A stretch of DNA of 64,000 bases, taken from assembly GCF_031082295.1 (NCBI RefSeq), contig NZ_JAVHLD010000001.1, positions 1 through 64,000 of the forward strand, written 5' to 3'. The stretch is from Humidesulfovibrio sp. GTDB lineage: Bacteria > Desulfobacterota > Desulfovibrionia > Desulfovibrionales > Desulfovibrionaceae. Each line of letters starts with the position of its first letter. Position 1 is the first letter of the stretch. The notes beneath the pieces were generated by a model. It was not told where the DNA came from. It saw only the letters and a program-made list of their open reading frames with translations, and did not search any database. Both the position numbers and the translations under genes were made by a program. This document shows positions 29,118 to 37,376 of the stretch, piece by piece.

Positions 29118-31013
29118 ATGGTTAAGGAACGTAAGGTAAGGGACATCGCGGACTTGTCAATATGGGAAGACGCCAAACACATGATCGCCAAGGCCAAGGA
29201 GGAAGGCATCCAGACCGCCTGGGACCGTCTGGAAACCCAGACCCCGCACTGCAACTTCTGCGAGCTTGGCACCACCTGCCGCAACTGCACCATGGGACCC
29301 TGCCGCATCACCTCCAAGCCCGACGGCAAGCGCAAGCGCGGCGTGTGCGGCGCCGACGCCGACGTGGTGGTGGCGCGCAACTTCGGCCGCTTCGTGGCGG
29401 GCGGCTCGGCCGGACACTCGGACCACGGGCGCGACCTCATCGAGGTGCTCGAAGCCATTGTCGAGGGCCGCACGGCCGACTACGCCATCCGCGACGAGGC
29501 CAAGCTGCTGCGCATCTCCGCCGAACTGGGCATCGCCACCGAGGGCCGCCCGCTCATGGACGTGGCCCGCGACCTCATGGACGTCTGTTTCGCGGACTTC
29601 GGCAGCCGCAAGCACGCAGTGTCGTTCCTGTCCCGCGTGCCGAAAAAGCGCCGGGCCATCTGGGACAAGCTCGGCATCACCCCGCGCGGCGTGGACCGCG
29701 AGATTGCGGAGATGATGCACCGCACCCACATGGGCTGCGACAACGACGCCCCGAACACCATGCTGCACGCGGCCCGCACCGCCCTGTCCGACGGCTGGGG
29801 CGGCTCCATGATCGGCACCGAGCTCTCGGACATCATCTTCGGCACGCCCGCCCCGCGCATGTCCACCACCAACCTCGCCACCATCAAGAAGGAGCTGGTG
29901 AACATCCTGGTTCACGGGCACAACCCCGTGGTCTCCGAGATGATCCTGGCCGCCGCGCGCTCGCCGGAGCTTCTGGCAGAGGCCAAGGCGCTGGGCGCCT
30001 CGGGCATCAACGTCGTGGGGCTGTGCTGCACCGGCAACGAGCTGCTCATGCGCCAGGGCATCCCCATGGCGGGCAACCACCTCATGACCGAGCTGGCCAT
30101 CCTGACCGGGGCTGTGGAAGCCATCGTGGTGGACTACCAGTGCATCATGCCGAGCCTGGTGCAGATCGCCCACTGCTACCACACCAAGTTCATCGACACC
30201 GCCCAGAAGGCCCGCTTCACCGGCGCGATCCACTTCGACATCCACCCGGAGAACGCGCTGGTCAAGGCCAAGGAGATCGTGCGCCTGGCGGTGCAGGGCT
30301 ATGCCGAGCGCAACCAGTCCCGCGTGGACATCCCCGGCGAGCCGGTGGAGATCATGACCGGATTCAGCAACGAGGCCGTCATCGGGGCCCTGGGCGGCAC
30401 CCTGACCCCGCTCATTGACGCCATAAAAGCGGGGCAGATCCGCGGCGCGGTAGGCATCGTGGGCTGCAACAACCCCAAGTTCCAACAGGACTCCATGAAC
30501 GTGGGCCTGGCCAAGGAGCTCATCAAGCGCGACATCCTGGTGCTGGCCACGGGCTGCGTGACCACGGCTGCGGGCAAGGCCGGGCTGCTGGTGCCGAAGG
30601 CCATCGAGATGGCCGGGCCGGGCCTCAAGGCCGTGTGCGGGTCGCTGGGCATTCCGCCGGTGCTGCACTACGGCAGCTGCGTGGACAACTCGCGCATCCT
30701 TCAGCTCTGTGCCGCCCTGGCCAACGAGCTGGGCGTGGACATAAGCGACCTGCCCGTGGGCGCGTCGTCGCCGGAATGGTACTCCGAGAAGGCGGCCGCC
30801 ATCGGCCTGTACGCGGTTGCCAGCGGCATCTACACGCACCTCGGCCACCCGCCGCACATCCTGGGTTCCAAGGTCGTCACCGACCTGGCCGTGTCCGGGC
30901 TGGAGGACCTGGTGGGCGCCACCTTCGTCATCGAGCCTGACCCCGTGAAGGCGGCGGAGCTGTTCGACAAGCGCATTACGGCGAAGCGGCTGGCCCTGGG
31001 CCTTTCCGCCTAG
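29118..31013 (+). CDS. cooS: Anaerobic carbon monoxide dehydrogenase, catalytic subunit
   Basis: Ni-Fe-S enzyme that interconverts CO and CO2, 631 residues. N-terminal cysteines for the B and D clusters are C45, C48, C54, C57, C62 and C77. The C-cluster ligands are all present: the histidine of VHGHNP, and cysteines of GLCCTGNE, DYQCIMPS, VGCNNPK, LATGCVTT and YGSCVDN. The D-cluster cysteines are spaced CX2C (45-48), unlike the CX7C of Carboxydothermus; as I recall, CX2C goes with a [2Fe-2S] D-cluster as in Desulfovibrio vulgaris. GGAGG precedes the ATG at 29118. No acetyl-CoA synthase or energy-converting hydrogenase genes are adjacent, so this is a stand-alone CODH. Confidence 0.97.
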   Translation: MVKERKVRDIADLSIWEDAKHMIAKAKEEGIQTAWDRLETQTPHCNFCELGTTCRNCTMGPCRITSKPDGKRKRGVCGADADVVVARNFGRFVAGGSAGHSDHGRDLIEVLEAIVEGRTADYAIRDEAKLLRISAELGIATEGRPLMDVARDLMDVCFADFGSRKHAVSFLSRVPKKRRAIWDKLGITPRGVDREIAEMMHRTHMGCDNDAPNTMLHAARTALSDGWGGSMIGTELSDIIFGTPAPRMSTTNLATIKKELVNILVHGHNPVVSEMILAAARSPELLAEAKALGASGINVVGLCCTGNELLMRQGIPMAGNHLMTELAILTGAVEAIVVDYQCIMPSLVQIAHCYHTKFIDTAQKARFTGAIHFDIHPENALVKAKEIVRLAVQGYAERNQSRVDIPGEPVEIMTGFSNEAVIGALGGTLTPLIDAIKAGQIRGAVGIVGCNNPKFQQDSMNVGLAKELIKRDILVLATGCVTTAAGKAGLLVPKAIEMAGPGLKAVCGSLGIPPVLHYGSCVDNSRILQLCAALANELGVDISDLPVGASSPEWYSEKAAAIGLYAVASGIYTHLGHPPHILGSKVVTDLAVSGLEDLVGATFVIEPDPVKAAELFDKRITAKRLALGLSA

Positions 31014-31024
31014 TCAGAATAAAT

Positions 31025-31058
31025 GGCGGACCGGAGAGACCCCCCTTTCCGGTCCGCC
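31025..31058 (+). other. Perfect 11-bp hairpin between cooS and cooC
   Basis: GGCGGACCGGA (31025-31035) pairs perfectly with TCCGGTCCGCC (31048-31058) around a 12-nt loop. No T-run follows, so it is not a classical terminator. It lies 11 nt after the cooS stop and could protect the cooS mRNA 3' end or lower cooC expression. Confidence 0.7.
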
Positions 31059-31082
31059 GCACTCAAGCACAGGAGCAGAATT

Positions 31083-31883
31083 ATGAAGATCGCATTCGCA
31101 GGCAAGGGCGGCGCGGGCAAGACCAGCCTTGCCGCATGGCTTGGCGACTACCTGGCCCGCAGCGGCGAGAACGTCTGGCTCGTGGATGCCGACACGGCAC
31201 TGTCCCTGGGCCAGGCCTCGGGGCTGGACCCCTCTCTCCTGCCCACGCCCCTGGCCGAGCGTGAGGACATCATCCGCACGTACATCGGGCAGGGCTACAT
31301 GAGCCTGAACCCGGAGGTCTCCGGCCTGCCGGAAACCCTGAGCGTGCCACTGCCACTGGGCGGCCCCGCCTTTGCCGGGCGCACCGCCGGTGACAAGAAG
31401 CTGCTAGTCATGGGCACGGTGGCCGGGGCTGCAAGCGGTTGCGCCTGCGCCGCAAACGCCCTGCTCAAGTCCGTTCTTGCACACCTGATCCTGGAGGAGC
31501 GCGCCTGGGTACTGGTGGACATGGAGGCCGGGGTGGAGCACCTGGGCCGCGGCACCGTGGCCGACGTGGACGCGCTGGTGGTGGTGAGCGAGCCCAGCCT
31601 GCGTTCCCTGCACACCGCCGCCGAGGTCGCTCGGCTGGCAGAGGGGCTCGGACTCGCGCGTCAGGCGCTTGCGCTCAACCGCAGCGAGGCGGGCGACGCC
31701 CTGCCGGACATCGCCGGCCTGCCCGGCCACGTGCTTCGCATTCCGGTCCTGCCGGGGCTGCGCAAGCGCCAGTTGAGCTCCGGGTCCGTGCTCGGGCTGC
31801 CCGAAGACGCGCTGATAAACGCCCTCTGCGCCGAACTGCTCCGCGCGCTGGCGACGGAAAGCTCTCCACCGGCCCAGGCATGA
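31083..31883 (+). CDS. cooC: CODH nickel-insertion ATPase
   Basis: MinD/ParA-type ATPase that loads nickel into CooS. The 266-residue product starts MKIAFAGKGGAGKTSLA with a deviant Walker A at 7-14. The nickel-binding CxC is at C120-A-C122 in ASGCACAANALL. VLVDMEAGVEHLGRG is the characteristic Walker B region of CooC. AGGAG precedes the ATG at 31083; the longer frame includes the intergenic hairpin and is not used. It lies in order cooS-cooC-cooA. Confidence 0.95.
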   Translation: MKIAFAGKGGAGKTSLAAWLGDYLARSGENVWLVDADTALSLGQASGLDPSLLPTPLAEREDIIRTYIGQGYMSLNPEVSGLPETLSVPLPLGGPAFAGRTAGDKKLLVMGTVAGAASGCACAANALLKSVLAHLILEERAWVLVDMEAGVEHLGRGTVADVDALVVVSEPSLRSLHTAAEVARLAEGLGLARQALALNRSEAGDALPDIAGLPGHVLRIPVLPGLRKRQLSSGSVLGLPEDALINALCAELLRALATESSPPAQA

Positions 31884-31948
31884 AACGCCCGTTGTTTGCA
31901 TCTCCATCGATTACGGCTATAGAGTCAGGATGACCATGGAGGGCGCTC

Positions 31949-32584
31949 ATGATCCATACCCGCATCGACATCCTGGCGGAACTGCAAAAGCCCGGCCTTG
32001 AGGAACTGGCAAAATCCTTCCAGGCGCGGACCTATGCCCGGAAGACGCAGATTTTCTTGCCCAACCACGAGCAGGACCTGATCTTCATCGTCTCCAGCGG
32101 CCGCACGCGCATCTACCTGGCCTACGAGGACAAGGAGTTCACCCTGGCCATCCTGGAACGCGGCGACGTGTACAGCACGCACACCCGCGCCTACGTGTAC
32201 GCCCTGGAGGAGACCACCCTCCTCTGCGCCCCAACGTCGCAAGTGCGCAAGCACATGCTGCGCATTCCGGAATTCACGGGCACAATGGTTCGCGTGCTGA
32301 GCGAGCTGCTCAAGCATTCCATCAGCATCATTGACGACTTGGCCTTCCGCGACGTGCAGTCCCGCATCGTGCGCTTCATGCGTTTCGTCTCCAAGCAGAG
32401 CGGCGTAGCCGAGGCAGGCGGCGTGCTGCTCAACCTGGGCCTGACCACGGAGGAATTCGCAAGCCTCGTCGGCACCACCCGCCAGACCCTCTCCACCATG
32501 CTGAACAGCCTGGAACGCGATGGGCTGATAGAGCTGCGCGGGCGTGGAGCCATTTTCATCCCGGATGCAGCCGCCCTGGAGTAA
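31949..32584 (+). CDS. cooA: CO-sensing haem transcription activator CooA (CRP/FNR family)
   Basis: A 211-residue CRP-fold regulator with an N-terminal sensor and C-terminal helix-turn-helix. GDVYSTHTR at 72-80 aligns with GDMFCMHSG of R. rubrum CooA, so H78 corresponds to the haem ligand H77. The redox ligand C75 is replaced by serine here, and Pro2 by isoleucine. The recognition helix GTTRQTLSTMLNS matches the GSSRQTTSTALNS of CooA, which fits the CooA box found before cooS. GGAGG is 6 nt before the ATG. The gap of 65 nt after cooC may carry its own weak promoter (TATAGA near 31918). Confidence 0.9.
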   Translation: MIHTRIDILAELQKPGLEELAKSFQARTYARKTQIFLPNHEQDLIFIVSSGRTRIYLAYEDKEFTLAILERGDVYSTHTRAYVYALEETTLLCAPTSQVRKHMLRIPEFTGTMVRVLSELLKHSISIIDDLAFRDVQSRIVRFMRFVSKQSGVAEAGGVLLNLGLTTEEFASLVGTTRQTLSTMLNSLERDGLIELRGRGAIFIPDAAALE

Positions 32585-32662
32585 CCCCCTGCGTTGCCCA
32601 ACGTTTTCGGCGTTGCCTGCTTGCAGAGCCGTGGCAAAGGGGATAGAGACTTTTTCCGGCAT

Positions 32663-32756
32663 GGAAGCGTATCGTCACCGGTGTGGCGCCTGGACTTCAA
32701 ATCCAGTGTGTGGCCGAGAGGTCACAGGTAGGTTCGACCCCTATACGCTTCCGCCA
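32663..32756 (+). tRNA. selC: tRNA-Sec (anticodon TCA)
   Basis: Selenocysteine tRNA of 94 nt including CCA. It has an 8-bp acceptor stem (GGAAGCGT/ACGCTTCC), a 5-bp T stem, a long variable arm (GTGTGGCC..GGTCACA) and the anticodon loop ACTTCAAAT in the stem CTGG..CCAG with anticodon TCA. G73 and encoded CCA are present. Close similarity to E. coli selC is visible throughout. selA, selB and selD are not in the window, and no named gene here contains an obvious in-frame TGA. Confidence 0.96.
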
Positions 32757-32786
32757 CCATCCCTCCCAAGAATCGCCGGAGCCCCC

Positions 32787-33260
32787 GTGGACAGCATCGC
32801 CATACGAATCTGGGTCGACGCCGACGCCTGCCCCGGCGCCATCCGCGACATCATTGTGCGCGCGGCCATGCGTCGCGGCGTCATGACCACCTTCGTGGCC
32901 AACAAGAGCCTCAACATCCCCGGTTCGCCGCACCTGGCCGCCATGCGGGTGAGCCAAGGCTTTGACGTGGTGGACGAGACCATCGCCTCCCTGGTGCAAG
33001 CCGGCGACCTGGTCATCACCGCCGACATCCCCCTGGCGGCAAAGGTCGTCGAACGCGGTGGCACGGGGCTGAATCCGCGCGGCGAACTCTACACGCACGA
33101 GAACATCGGCGCTCGGCTGACCATGCGCAACATGCTCGACGAGCTGCGCAGCACAGGTGTGGCCACCGGCGGGCCCGCGCCCCTGAGCCTGGCCGACCGC
33201 AACGCCTTCGCCAACCAGCTGGACAAGTACCTGACCGCCCAGGCCCGACCCGCCACCTGA
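32787..33260 (+). CDS. UPF0178 family protein (YaiI/YqxD)
   Basis: A 157-residue NYN/PIN-like fold protein of uncharacterised family. The signature is RIWVDADACPGAIRDII near the N-terminus, then VVDETIASLVQAGDLVITADIPLA and GGPAPLSLADRNAFANQLD. Family conservation of acidic residues suggests a metal-dependent nuclease, but no function is proven. The GTG at 32787 follows GGAG by 5 nt; the longer frame runs through tRNA-Sec and is rejected. It lies 30 nt downstream of selC. Confidence 0.85.
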   Translation: MDSIAIRIWVDADACPGAIRDIIVRAAMRRGVMTTFVANKSLNIPGSPHLAAMRVSQGFDVVDETIASLVQAGDLVITADIPLAAKVVERGGTGLNPRGELYTHENIGARLTMRNMLDELRSTGVATGGPAPLSLADRNAFANQLDKYLTAQARPAT

Positions 33261-33327
33261 ATCCGCCCCTCCCATATCCTCACACGCCAGCCCCCACCCA
33301 GGACACCGCTTGCCGCGGCGCTTGGCA

Positions 33328-33356
33328 TTGACCACGGCATGTTATTCGCATAGATT
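33328..33356 (+). promoter_or_regulatory. Sigma-70 promoter of the pelEFG operon
   Basis: -35 TTGACC (33328-33333), 17-nt spacer, -10 TAGATT (33351-33356), about 50 nt before the GTG start of pelE. Both hexamers and the spacing agree with the consensus. Confidence 0.65.
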
Positions 33357-33406
33357 ATTCCTACCTATAGCGTATCCGAAAAACTCTATCAGGGGATGAT
33401 TCTGAC

Positions 33407-34474
33407 GTGGACGAGAGCAGCCAGCCGAACAACCGCACAGGCGGGCTCTTCGTTTGGGTCGTGGCGCTGGGGTTGCAGACCGCCTGCCTGTTGTCGGCCT
33501 GGCGCTTTTACACCGGCGGGCAGCCCTTCATGGCGGAGCTGGCCCTTGGGTTGCTTGTGTCCTCTTCCCTGGTCTTCGTCCTCCCCTTGCTGTTTGCCCG
33601 GCACTGGTTCGCCCCGCGCAGCACGGTGTACGGCTTCGCAGCTGCTCTCAGCCTGTGCCTGCCCGGCATAGGCATCATCGGCTGCCTGTTTTCGCTGCTT
33701 TGTGCGCAAGTGGTCATGCGTCAAAAGAACAAGACCAAGGAATTTCTGGAAAGTCTCGAAATGGCGCTGGGCGACGACTCCGGCCGGATCACCCGCAAGC
33801 GCGTGGGGCAGGTGCTGGCGGACGAGATCGCCATCGAGCCCGTGGTGGACGTGCTCAAGGGCGACGACCCCGACCTAAAGCGCGGCGCGGTGAAGCTCTT
33901 GCAGCGCATCGGCACCAGAAGCGCCGTCAGCCTGCTGCGCCAGAGCCTCTCGGACCAGTTCCCGGAGGTCCGCTTCTACGCGCACTCCGCCCTGACCGAG
34001 CTTGAGGACGGCTACACCAAGCGCATTCAGGACATCGAGAAGAATATCGAGCAGGCTCCCAGCGCGGCCTTGTACCGCCTTTTGGGGCAACAGTACCGGG
34101 CCTACGCGGACTCCGGCCTGGCCGACGAGATCGCACGCGGGCAGCACCTGGAAAACTGCCGCGACGCCCTCAACAAAGCCCTTGAGATTGAGCCCGAGCA
34201 CGCCAAGACCATGCTGCTGCTGGCCCAGGCCTTGCTGGACCTGAACCTGCTGCGTGAGGCCTGGCGCCTCTTCGAGAAGTGCACAAGCTACGACGAGACC
34301 GTCTCCGAGGCCCAACTCGGCATGGCACAGATCGCCTACCAGATGCGCGACTTCGGCCAATTGGCCCGGCTGGCGCGCAGCATGGCCAACTCCGAGGCAG
34401 CCCGCCCCGAAAAGGCTGACGCCCTGGAGCTGTTCGAATTCTGGGCAGGCTTGGGCAAGGTGGGCCATGGCTGA
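33407..34474 (+). CDS. pelE: PelE-like membrane protein with HEAT/TPR domain
   Basis: Inner-membrane component of the Pel synthase, 355 residues. Three hydrophobic segments at about 14-35, 43-63 and 73-104 are followed by a cytosolic helical-repeat part: HEAT-like (130-200) and TPR-like (205-330, including LNKALEIEPEHAKTMLLLAQALL). This layout matches PelE, which scaffolds PelD and PelF. The start is GTG with AGGGG 11 nt upstream. The stop overlaps pelF by 8 nt. Identification leans on context, as sequence conservation of PelE is low. Confidence 0.8.
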   Translation: MDESSQPNNRTGGLFVWVVALGLQTACLLSAWRFYTGGQPFMAELALGLLVSSSLVFVLPLLFARHWFAPRSTVYGFAAALSLCLPGIGIIGCLFSLLCAQVVMRQKNKTKEFLESLEMALGDDSGRITRKRVGQVLADEIAIEPVVDVLKGDDPDLKRGAVKLLQRIGTRSAVSLLRQSLSDQFPEVRFYAHSALTELEDGYTKRIQDIEKNIEQAPSAALYRLLGQQYRAYADSGLADEIARGQHLENCRDALNKALEIEPEHAKTMLLLAQALLDLNLLREAWRLFEKCTSYDETVSEAQLGMAQIAYQMRDFGQLARLARSMANSEAARPEKADALELFEFWAGLGKVGHG

Positions 34475-35993
34475 GAAAACCTACGACGTTTGCCTGATTC
34501 TCGAGGGCACGTACCCGTATGTTCCAGGCGGCGTGTCCACCTGGGTCCACCATCTCATCAAGTCCATGCCGGAGCTTTCCTTCACCTCGGTCTGCATCCG
34601 CGCCACGGCCAAGGAAAAGGCCGAGTACCGCTACCAGGTGCCGGACAACTTCGTTGATCCCCGACTCGTCTATCTGCACGACCACGACACGCAGAAAACG
34701 GCCAAGATGAGCAAGAAGAACCGGGCGGAGCTCATGGAGAACATCCGCCTGTGGCACCACAGCGCCGGCAAGGCCGATTCCGGCGGCATCCTTGACCTGG
34801 TTCACGCGCTGGATCGCTCCGGCGGGCAGCTCGACGTGAAGGACATGGTCTTTGGCCGCACGCCCTGGAATATCATGCTTGAGCTTTACAACACCAAGCA
34901 TCCGGACGTGTCGTTCCTGGACTACTTCTGGACGTACCGCTTCACCCACCTGCCCATGTGCAACGTTATCAACGCTAGCCTGCCCAAGGCCAGGGTCTAC
35001 CACACCATCTGCACCGGCTTTGCCGGGCTCATGGCCGTGCTGGCCAGCCTGCGCATGAACAGGCCCATGCTCCTGACCGAGCACGGCATCTACACCAAGG
35101 AACGCAAGATCGAGGTGGCCCAGTCCAAATGGATCCACACCGAGCAGGACGAACGCCTGCGCATCGAGCGCGACCTGGGCACCTTCCAGAACCTCTGGAT
35201 CCATATTTTCGAGACCCTGAGCCGCCTGACGTACGCCCACGCCCACCGGGTCATCACCCTGTTCGAGGGCAACCGCAAAATGCAGATACTTGGCGGCTCC
35301 GACCCGGAACGCACCGAGGTCATCCCCAACGGCATCACCATCTCGCGCTACGAGAATCTGAAGCCGCGCGCCGAGACCATTGTCGACGAACGCAGGGCCG
35401 AGGGACCGTTTGAGATTGGGTTCGTCGGACGCGTGGTGCCCATCAAGGACGTCAAGACCTTCATCCGGGCCATCAAGATCGTCACCCAGGAAGTGCGCAA
35501 CATCCAGGCCTACATCATCGGGCCCGAGGACGAGAGCGAGGAATACGCGCGCGAATGCCACGAACTGGTGCACATGCTGGGCCTGGACAAAACAATCATC
35601 TTCACCGGCAAGGTCAACGTCAACGACTACTACGCCAAGCTCGACCTGCTGGTGCTCACAAGCGTCAGCGAGGCGCAGCCCCTGGTGATCCTTGAGGCCA
35701 ACTGCGCGGGCATCCCTGTGGTGGCCTCGGACGTGGGCGCATGCAGCGAACTGCTGCACGGCCGAACCCCTGAAGACGAAGCCTTGGGACCGTCCGGCTA
35801 CATCACCCGCCCGGCCGAGCCCATGGACACGGCCCAGGGCATCCTGACCATTTTGCTCAACCCCGAGCTGCGCAGGGCCATGTCCATCAGCGCCAGGGAA
35901 CGCGTGACGCGCTTCTACACGGAGGCAGACCTCATCAACAAATACAGGGCGCTGTACAACGAGTGCATGGCGCTCCCAGGCAGGATGGCCTAA
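34467..35993 (+). CDS. pelF: Pel polysaccharide glycosyltransferase PelF
   Basis: Cytosolic GT-B fold transferase (GT4) that polymerises the Pel chain from UDP-sugars, 508 residues, almost the same as Pseudomonas PelF. The start DVCLILEGTYPYVPGGVSTW is the PelF N-terminal signature. TEHGIYTKERKIE and the EX7E pair in EAQPLVILEANCAGIP mark the two nucleotide-sugar motifs. The start lies inside pelE; pelG follows 3 nt after the stop. It is the core of the plus-strand pel operon. Confidence 0.95.
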   Translation: MAEKTYDVCLILEGTYPYVPGGVSTWVHHLIKSMPELSFTSVCIRATAKEKAEYRYQVPDNFVDPRLVYLHDHDTQKTAKMSKKNRAELMENIRLWHHSAGKADSGGILDLVHALDRSGGQLDVKDMVFGRTPWNIMLELYNTKHPDVSFLDYFWTYRFTHLPMCNVINASLPKARVYHTICTGFAGLMAVLASLRMNRPMLLTEHGIYTKERKIEVAQSKWIHTEQDERLRIERDLGTFQNLWIHIFETLSRLTYAHAHRVITLFEGNRKMQILGGSDPERTEVIPNGITISRYENLKPRAETIVDERRAEGPFEIGFVGRVVPIKDVKTFIRAIKIVTQEVRNIQAYIIGPEDESEEYARECHELVHMLGLDKTIIFTGKVNVNDYYAKLDLLVLTSVSEAQPLVILEANCAGIPVVASDVGACSELLHGRTPEDEALGPSGYITRPAEPMDTAQGILTILLNPELRRAMSISARERVTRFYTEADLINKYRALYNECMALPGRMA

Positions 35994-35996
35994 GTC

Positions 35997-37364
35997 ATGG
36001 CAGGCATCGGCTTCGAACTTCGCAAGCTTCTGGATAAGGACAACTTCACGGGCGACCTGCGCGCCTTTCTCTACGCCGCGCTCCTGTCGTCCGGCCCCTG
36101 GCTTCTGTCCATCACCTGCCTGGGCGTGCTCACGGCGCTCTCTTCCACGGGCGGCAATGAGCAGGATGGCGAAGTCTTCCGCACGACGGTGGTCTACGTC
36201 TTCGCCTTCTCGCTCATCTTCGTGGGCATTTTCCAGCTGGTGCTGACGCGCTTTCTGGCCGACAGGCTGTACCTGAAGGACAACGCGGCGCTGCTTTCGG
36301 CCTTTGTGGCCTCGGCCATACTGGTGCTCGTGGGAGGACTGTTCGTGGGGCTGGCCGTATTCCATTCCGGCCCGCTGCCCTGGACCTACAAGGCGCTGGC
36401 CATCATGCTCTTCGACGTGGTCTGCCTGCTCTGGCTCACCATGATCATGCTCTCGGCGGTGAAGGACTATAACAACATCGTCATCGGCTTCGCCGTCGGG
36501 GCCATACTCTCGGTGGGCGGCGTGTGGGCGCTGGAGCCGCTGCTCGGCCTGCACGGGCGCATCCTTGGCTACACCTTGGGGCTTGTGGTCAGCGTATTCT
36601 GGTTCTTGGCCATCATCTTCTCGGAGTTCGACCAGAACACGAAGCTCACCTTCGACGTGGTAAGCTATTTCAAAAAGTACTGGGACCTTGCGCTCATCGG
36701 CTTCGTGTACAACCTGGCCATCTGGTCGGACAAGTTCATGTACTGGATGGACCCCGGCGCCCGAGTCATCGTGGTGCCGCTCACCGTGCACGACTTCTAC
36801 GAAGGCCCGGTGTTTTTGTCCTACCTGAGCATCGTTCCAGCCCTGGCAGTGTTCATGGTCAAGATCGAGACCGGCTTCTACGAGCACTATCGGCGCTACT
36901 ACCAGTGCATTACCGAGAAGCGCCCCCTCTCCGCCCTGCTGGAGGAAAAGGAAGGCATGGCGAACATGCTCAAGGCCAGCATCCGCGAGATGTTCATCAT
37001 CCAGGGCGGCATCTCGACCCTGTGCGTCGTCTTCGCCCCGGAGATCTGCGTCGTGGGCGGGCTTTCCCCGGCCCAGGTGCCGCTGTTGCGCATCAGCTGC
37101 ATCGGCTCGTTCCTGCAGGCGCTCATGTCGCTTACGGTGACCATCCTCTTCTATTTCGACCTGCGCCAGCGCGTCCTGCTCATCAGCCTCTGCTACCTCG
37201 TCCTGAACGCGGGGCTGACCCAGCTGACCCTTTGGCTTGGTTTCCCGTTCTACGGTTATGGCTACACTTACGCCTGCTTCATCTCACTCATGGTCGGCTT
37301 CTACCTGCTGGTGGACACTGTGCAGGATCTGGAGTTCATCACATTTGCGCGTCAACCCATCTAG
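35997..37364 (+). CDS. pelG: Pel polysaccharide membrane transporter PelG
   Basis: Inner-membrane protein of 455 residues with about twelve hydrophobic helices, of MATE/Wzx-like fold. The start MAGIGFELRKLL is shared with known PelG, and length agrees. PelG with PelD, PelE and PelF forms the inner-membrane synthase/translocation complex. It follows pelF immediately and precedes the epimerase gene by 12 nt. Confidence 0.94.
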   Translation: MAGIGFELRKLLDKDNFTGDLRAFLYAALLSSGPWLLSITCLGVLTALSSTGGNEQDGEVFRTTVVYVFAFSLIFVGIFQLVLTRFLADRLYLKDNAALLSAFVASAILVLVGGLFVGLAVFHSGPLPWTYKALAIMLFDVVCLLWLTMIMLSAVKDYNNIVIGFAVGAILSVGGVWALEPLLGLHGRILGYTLGLVVSVFWFLAIIFSEFDQNTKLTFDVVSYFKKYWDLALIGFVYNLAIWSDKFMYWMDPGARVIVVPLTVHDFYEGPVFLSYLSIVPALAVFMVKIETGFYEHYRRYYQCITEKRPLSALLEEKEGMANMLKASIREMFIIQGGISTLCVVFAPEICVVGGLSPAQVPLLRISCIGSFLQALMSLTVTILFYFDLRQRVLLISLCYLVLNAGLTQLTLWLGFPFYGYGYTYACFISLMVGFYLLVDTVQDLEFITFARQPI

Positions 37365-37376
37365 ACAAGGCTTCAC

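Noticed and set aside
31025-31058. Hairpin after cooS as an intrinsic terminator
   Set aside because: No T-run follows the stem on either strand, and cooC needs to be transcribed from upstream.
34170-36887. 905-codon open frame on the minus strand
   Set aside because: Mirror of pelE, pelF and pelG; rich in His, Gly and Val as expected of a shadow frame.
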